The notes under the pieces: generated by a model
Told to the model about the DNA's origin: nothing
Database searches by the model: none
What the model saw: the letters and a program-made list of their open reading frames with translations, nothing else
Assembly: GCF_944388875.1 (NCBI RefSeq)
Contig: NZ_CALXKQ010000005.1
Location: 51,708-115,707, forward strand
Direction: 5' to 3'
From: an uncultured Brachyspira sp.
GTDB lineage: Bacteria; Spirochaetota; Brachyspiria; Brachyspirales; Brachyspiraceae
DNA: 64,000 nt
In this document: positions 62,250 to 64,000 of the stretch, one piece after another
Numbering within the stretch: position 1 is the stretch's first letter
How the letters are laid out: each line of letters begins with the position of its first letter
Made by a program: the position numbers and the translations under genes

Positions 62250-63785
62250 ATGGAAAACTCACAATATGTGGTTGAAATGCTTAATATAACAAAACGCTTC
62301 AAAGGTATAGCAGCTAATGATAATATCACTATACAGTTAAAACGAGGTGAAATACATGCTTTGCTTGGAGAAAATGGAGCTGGAAAATCTACTTTGATGA
62401 GCGTTCTTTTCGGACTTTATAAGCAGGAAGAAGGAATCATTAAAGTTAATGGAAAAGAGGTAAATATTGATAATCCTAATACTGCCAATGCTTTGGGTAT
62501 AGGAATGGTTCATCAGCATTTTAAACTTGTTCATAATTTTACTGCTTTGGAAAATATTATGCTTGGAGTTGAAACTGTTAAAAACGGAATACTTCAAGTT
62601 GATGATGCTAGAAAAAGAGTAATGGAATTGAGTAAAACTTATGGGCTTGAAATTTATCCAGACTCTCTTATAAGCGATTTAACTGTAGGCATGCAGCAGA
62701 GGGTAGAAATATTAAAAATGCTTTATAGAAATAATGATATACTTATTTTTGATGAGCCTACTGCAGTACTTACTCCAAATGAAATTGAAGAGCTTATAAA
62801 AATAATGAAGTCATTAGTAAAAGAAGGAAAATCTATACTGTTTATTACGCATAAATTAAATGAAATAAAAGAAGCTGCGGATAGATGTTCTGTTCTTCGT
62901 AAGGGAAAATATGTAGGCACTATTGATGTAAAAAGCACTACCAAAGAAGAGATGTCAGAAATGATGGTGGGAAGGAAGGTTTCTTTAATTGTTGAAAAAA
63001 CTGAAGCTAAGCCTAAAGATATAATACTTTCTGTAAAGAATTTAAATGTTAAATCTCATCATAACAAAAGCGAAAAAAATTTAGTAAAAAATGTTTCTTT
63101 TGATGTTCATGCTGGAGAGATAGTATGCATTGCTGGTATTGACGGAAACGGACAAAGCGAGCTTATATATGCTCTTACAGGACTTATGGATATGTCAAGC
63201 GGAACTGTTACATTAAACGGCAAAGATATTACCAATTTATCTATAAGAAAAAAAACTTTAAGCGGAATAGGACATATTCCAGAGGACAGACATAAACATG
63301 GACTTGTTCTTGATTACACTTTAGCTGAAAATACTATACTTCAAACATATTTTACAGATAGATTTCAAAAAAATGGATTTTTAAAGTTTAAAGAAATAGG
63401 TAATTATGCTGATGAATTAATAAAAAGATTTGATATAAGAAGTGCTGAAGGCTCTAAAACTATAGCAAGAAGCATGTCTGGAGGAAATCAGCAGAAAGTA
63501 ATTATAGCAAGGGAGATAGACAGAAATCCAGACTTACTTATAGCGGTTCAGCCCACAAGGGGACTTGATGTTGGGGCTATAGAGTATATACATAAAGAAT
63601 TAATAAGGCAGCGTGATAATGGAAAGGCTATTTTACTTGTATCTTTAGAGCTTGATGAGGTAATGAATTTAAGCGACAGAATATTAGTTATATATGAGGG
63701 TGAGATAGTAGCTAATGTTCTTAATAAAGATTTAACTATTAATGAACTTGGTCTTTATATGTCTGGCTCTAAGAGGAGAGCATAA
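62250..63785 (+). CDS. Nucleoside/BMP-type ABC transporter ATPase, two NBDs
   Basis: 511 aa with duplicated nucleotide-binding domains. First half: Walker A GENGAGKST (40-48), signature VGMQQRVEI, Walker B LIFDEPTAVLTP. Second half: a degenerate Walker A-like GIDGNGQSE, signature SGGNQQKV, and DLLIAVQPTRGLDVGA. This is the BmpA-associated (YufO/NupA) type. Permease genes (YufP/YufQ-like) should follow, but the window ends in a transposase-type gene instead. Confidence 0.95.
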   Translation: MENSQYVVEMLNITKRFKGIAANDNITIQLKRGEIHALLGENGAGKSTLMSVLFGLYKQEEGIIKVNGKEVNIDNPNTANALGIGMVHQHFKLVHNFTALENIMLGVETVKNGILQVDDARKRVMELSKTYGLEIYPDSLISDLTVGMQQRVEILKMLYRNNDILIFDEPTAVLTPNEIEELIKIMKSLVKEGKSILFITHKLNEIKEAADRCSVLRKGKYVGTIDVKSTTKEEMSEMMVGRKVSLIVEKTEAKPKDIILSVKNLNVKSHHNKSEKNLVKNVSFDVHAGEIVCIAGIDGNGQSELIYALTGLMDMSSGTVTLNGKDITNLSIRKKTLSGIGHIPEDRHKHGLVLDYTLAENTILQTYFTDRFQKNGFLKFKEIGNYADELIKRFDIRSAEGSKTIARSMSGGNQQKVIIAREIDRNPDLLIAVQPTRGLDVGAIEYIHKELIRQRDNGKAILLVSLELDEVMNLSDRILVIYEGEIVANVLNKDLTINELGLYMSGSKRRA

Positions 63786-63806
63786 TATTATTTAGGTTTG
63801 TTTTTT

Positions 63807-64000
63807 ATGAGAAATATTAACAGAATGAACGATTATTTTGTGCGTTATCTCTTAGGCTCTCTTGGTAATGAAGATATATTAGAAAATATAGTAAACTGTG
63901 TACTTAGAGATTCAAAATTTGAGGAAGTTCATGATTTGGAGATTATTAATCCTCATAATCTGCCTGAAAATATTAATTTAAAAGAATCTGTTCTTGATGT
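63807..64000 (+). CDS. PD-(D/E)XK (Rpn-type) nuclease/transposase, 3' cut by window edge
   Basis: Begins ATG 63807 with MRNINRMNDYFVRYLLGSLG, then NEDILENIVNCVLRD and EVHDLEIINPHNLPENINLKESVLDV at the edge. The LLGSLGNEDIL, NxVLRD and IINPxN...KESxLDV pattern is the N-terminus of Rpn-type PD-(D/E)XK family recombination-promoting nucleases/putative transposases. The catalytic residues lie beyond the edge. It is the same family as the relic at 48632-48953. It occupies the position expected for the permease of the nucleoside ABC system. Confidence 0.82.
   Translation, partial: MRNINRMNDYFVRYLLGSLGNEDILENIVNCVLRDSKFEEVHDLEIINPHNLPENINLKESVLD

Noticed and set aside
1..64000. tRNA, rRNA or CRISPR arrays in the window
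   Set aside because: No cloverleaf-like GC-rich segments, rRNA blocks or direct repeats with unique spacers were recognised by eye; a tRNAscan run would confirm.

Overview
The window looks like a chromosome segment of an anaerobic, AT-rich spirochaete, most likely Brachyspira. I infer this from the very low GC content, the many TPR proteins and Cys-lipobox lipoproteins, Rnf and 2-oxoacid:ferredoxin oxidoreductases, and Rpn-type PD-(D/E)XK transposase genes. The genus is inferred from gene content and was not verified by any search.

Layout. 1-0.6 kb: broken 3' end of a glycosyltransferase. 0.8-8.8 kb: alaS with lipoprotein genes, an M16 protease, rarA and an unknown partner. 9.1-15.3 kb: a chemoreceptor, an NSS amino-acid transporter with its tiny MetS subunit, CarD-like and PIN-TRAM genes, and a cyclase-family pseudogene. 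15.3-22.1 kb: two paralogous small outer-membrane proteins flanking a 2-oxoacid:ferredoxin oxidoreductase operon and a large TPR protein. 22.2-27.6 kb: one long leftward unit rpmF-plsX-(degenerate FabH-like)-rnfC-rnfD-rnfG, with no rnfEAB following. 27.6-29.3 kb: a lipoprotein and trmB. 29.3-33.6 kb: a segment bounded by two direct copies of a GC-boxed repeat element; inside are hicBA (hicA frameshifted) and two TPR paralogs. 33.6-41.8 kb: an outer-membrane protein, a coiled-coil gene plus zapA, an SDR/zinc-ribbon fusion, a type II restriction-modification pair (putative m4C methylase plus BsaWI-like nuclease), a flavodoxin/ferredoxin protein and a lipoprotein. 41.8-46.9 kb: three tandem paralogs with a membrane anchor, TPR-like helices and an Mrr-like nuclease domain. 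47.1-51.5 kb: a sugar-type ABC transporter whose binding protein is separated from its permeases by a third repeat copy, a transposase relic and a DUF4234 gene. 51.6-54.2 kb: ffh-rpsP-khpA-rimM without trmD-rplS. 54.2-57.6 kb: an M20 amidohydrolase, then an Rrf2 regulator with hcp behind a palindromic operator. 57.7-64 kb: deoxynucleoside uptake and breakdown genes (deoC, two phosphorylases, two PnrA-like lipoproteins, the ABC ATPase), ending in a PD-(D/E)XK transposase gene cut by the window edge.

How the genes work together. Fermentative redox is served by the ferredoxin-reducing oxidoreductase, Rnf subunits, the EFR1 protein and Hcp. Nucleosides imported by the PnrA-type ABC system would be phosphorolysed and the deoxyribose phosphate cleaved by DeoC. 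Genome plasticity is visible in the repeat element, the transposase remnants, the R-M and toxin-antitoxin loci and several single-base frameshifts. All of the frameshifts look like one-base losses, so indel sequencing error must be considered.

The strongest candidates for undescribed biology are the membrane-anchored TPR/Mrr-like triplet (41.8-46.9 kb) and the GC-boxed inverted-repeat element present three times (29.3, 33.3 and 48.4 kb).
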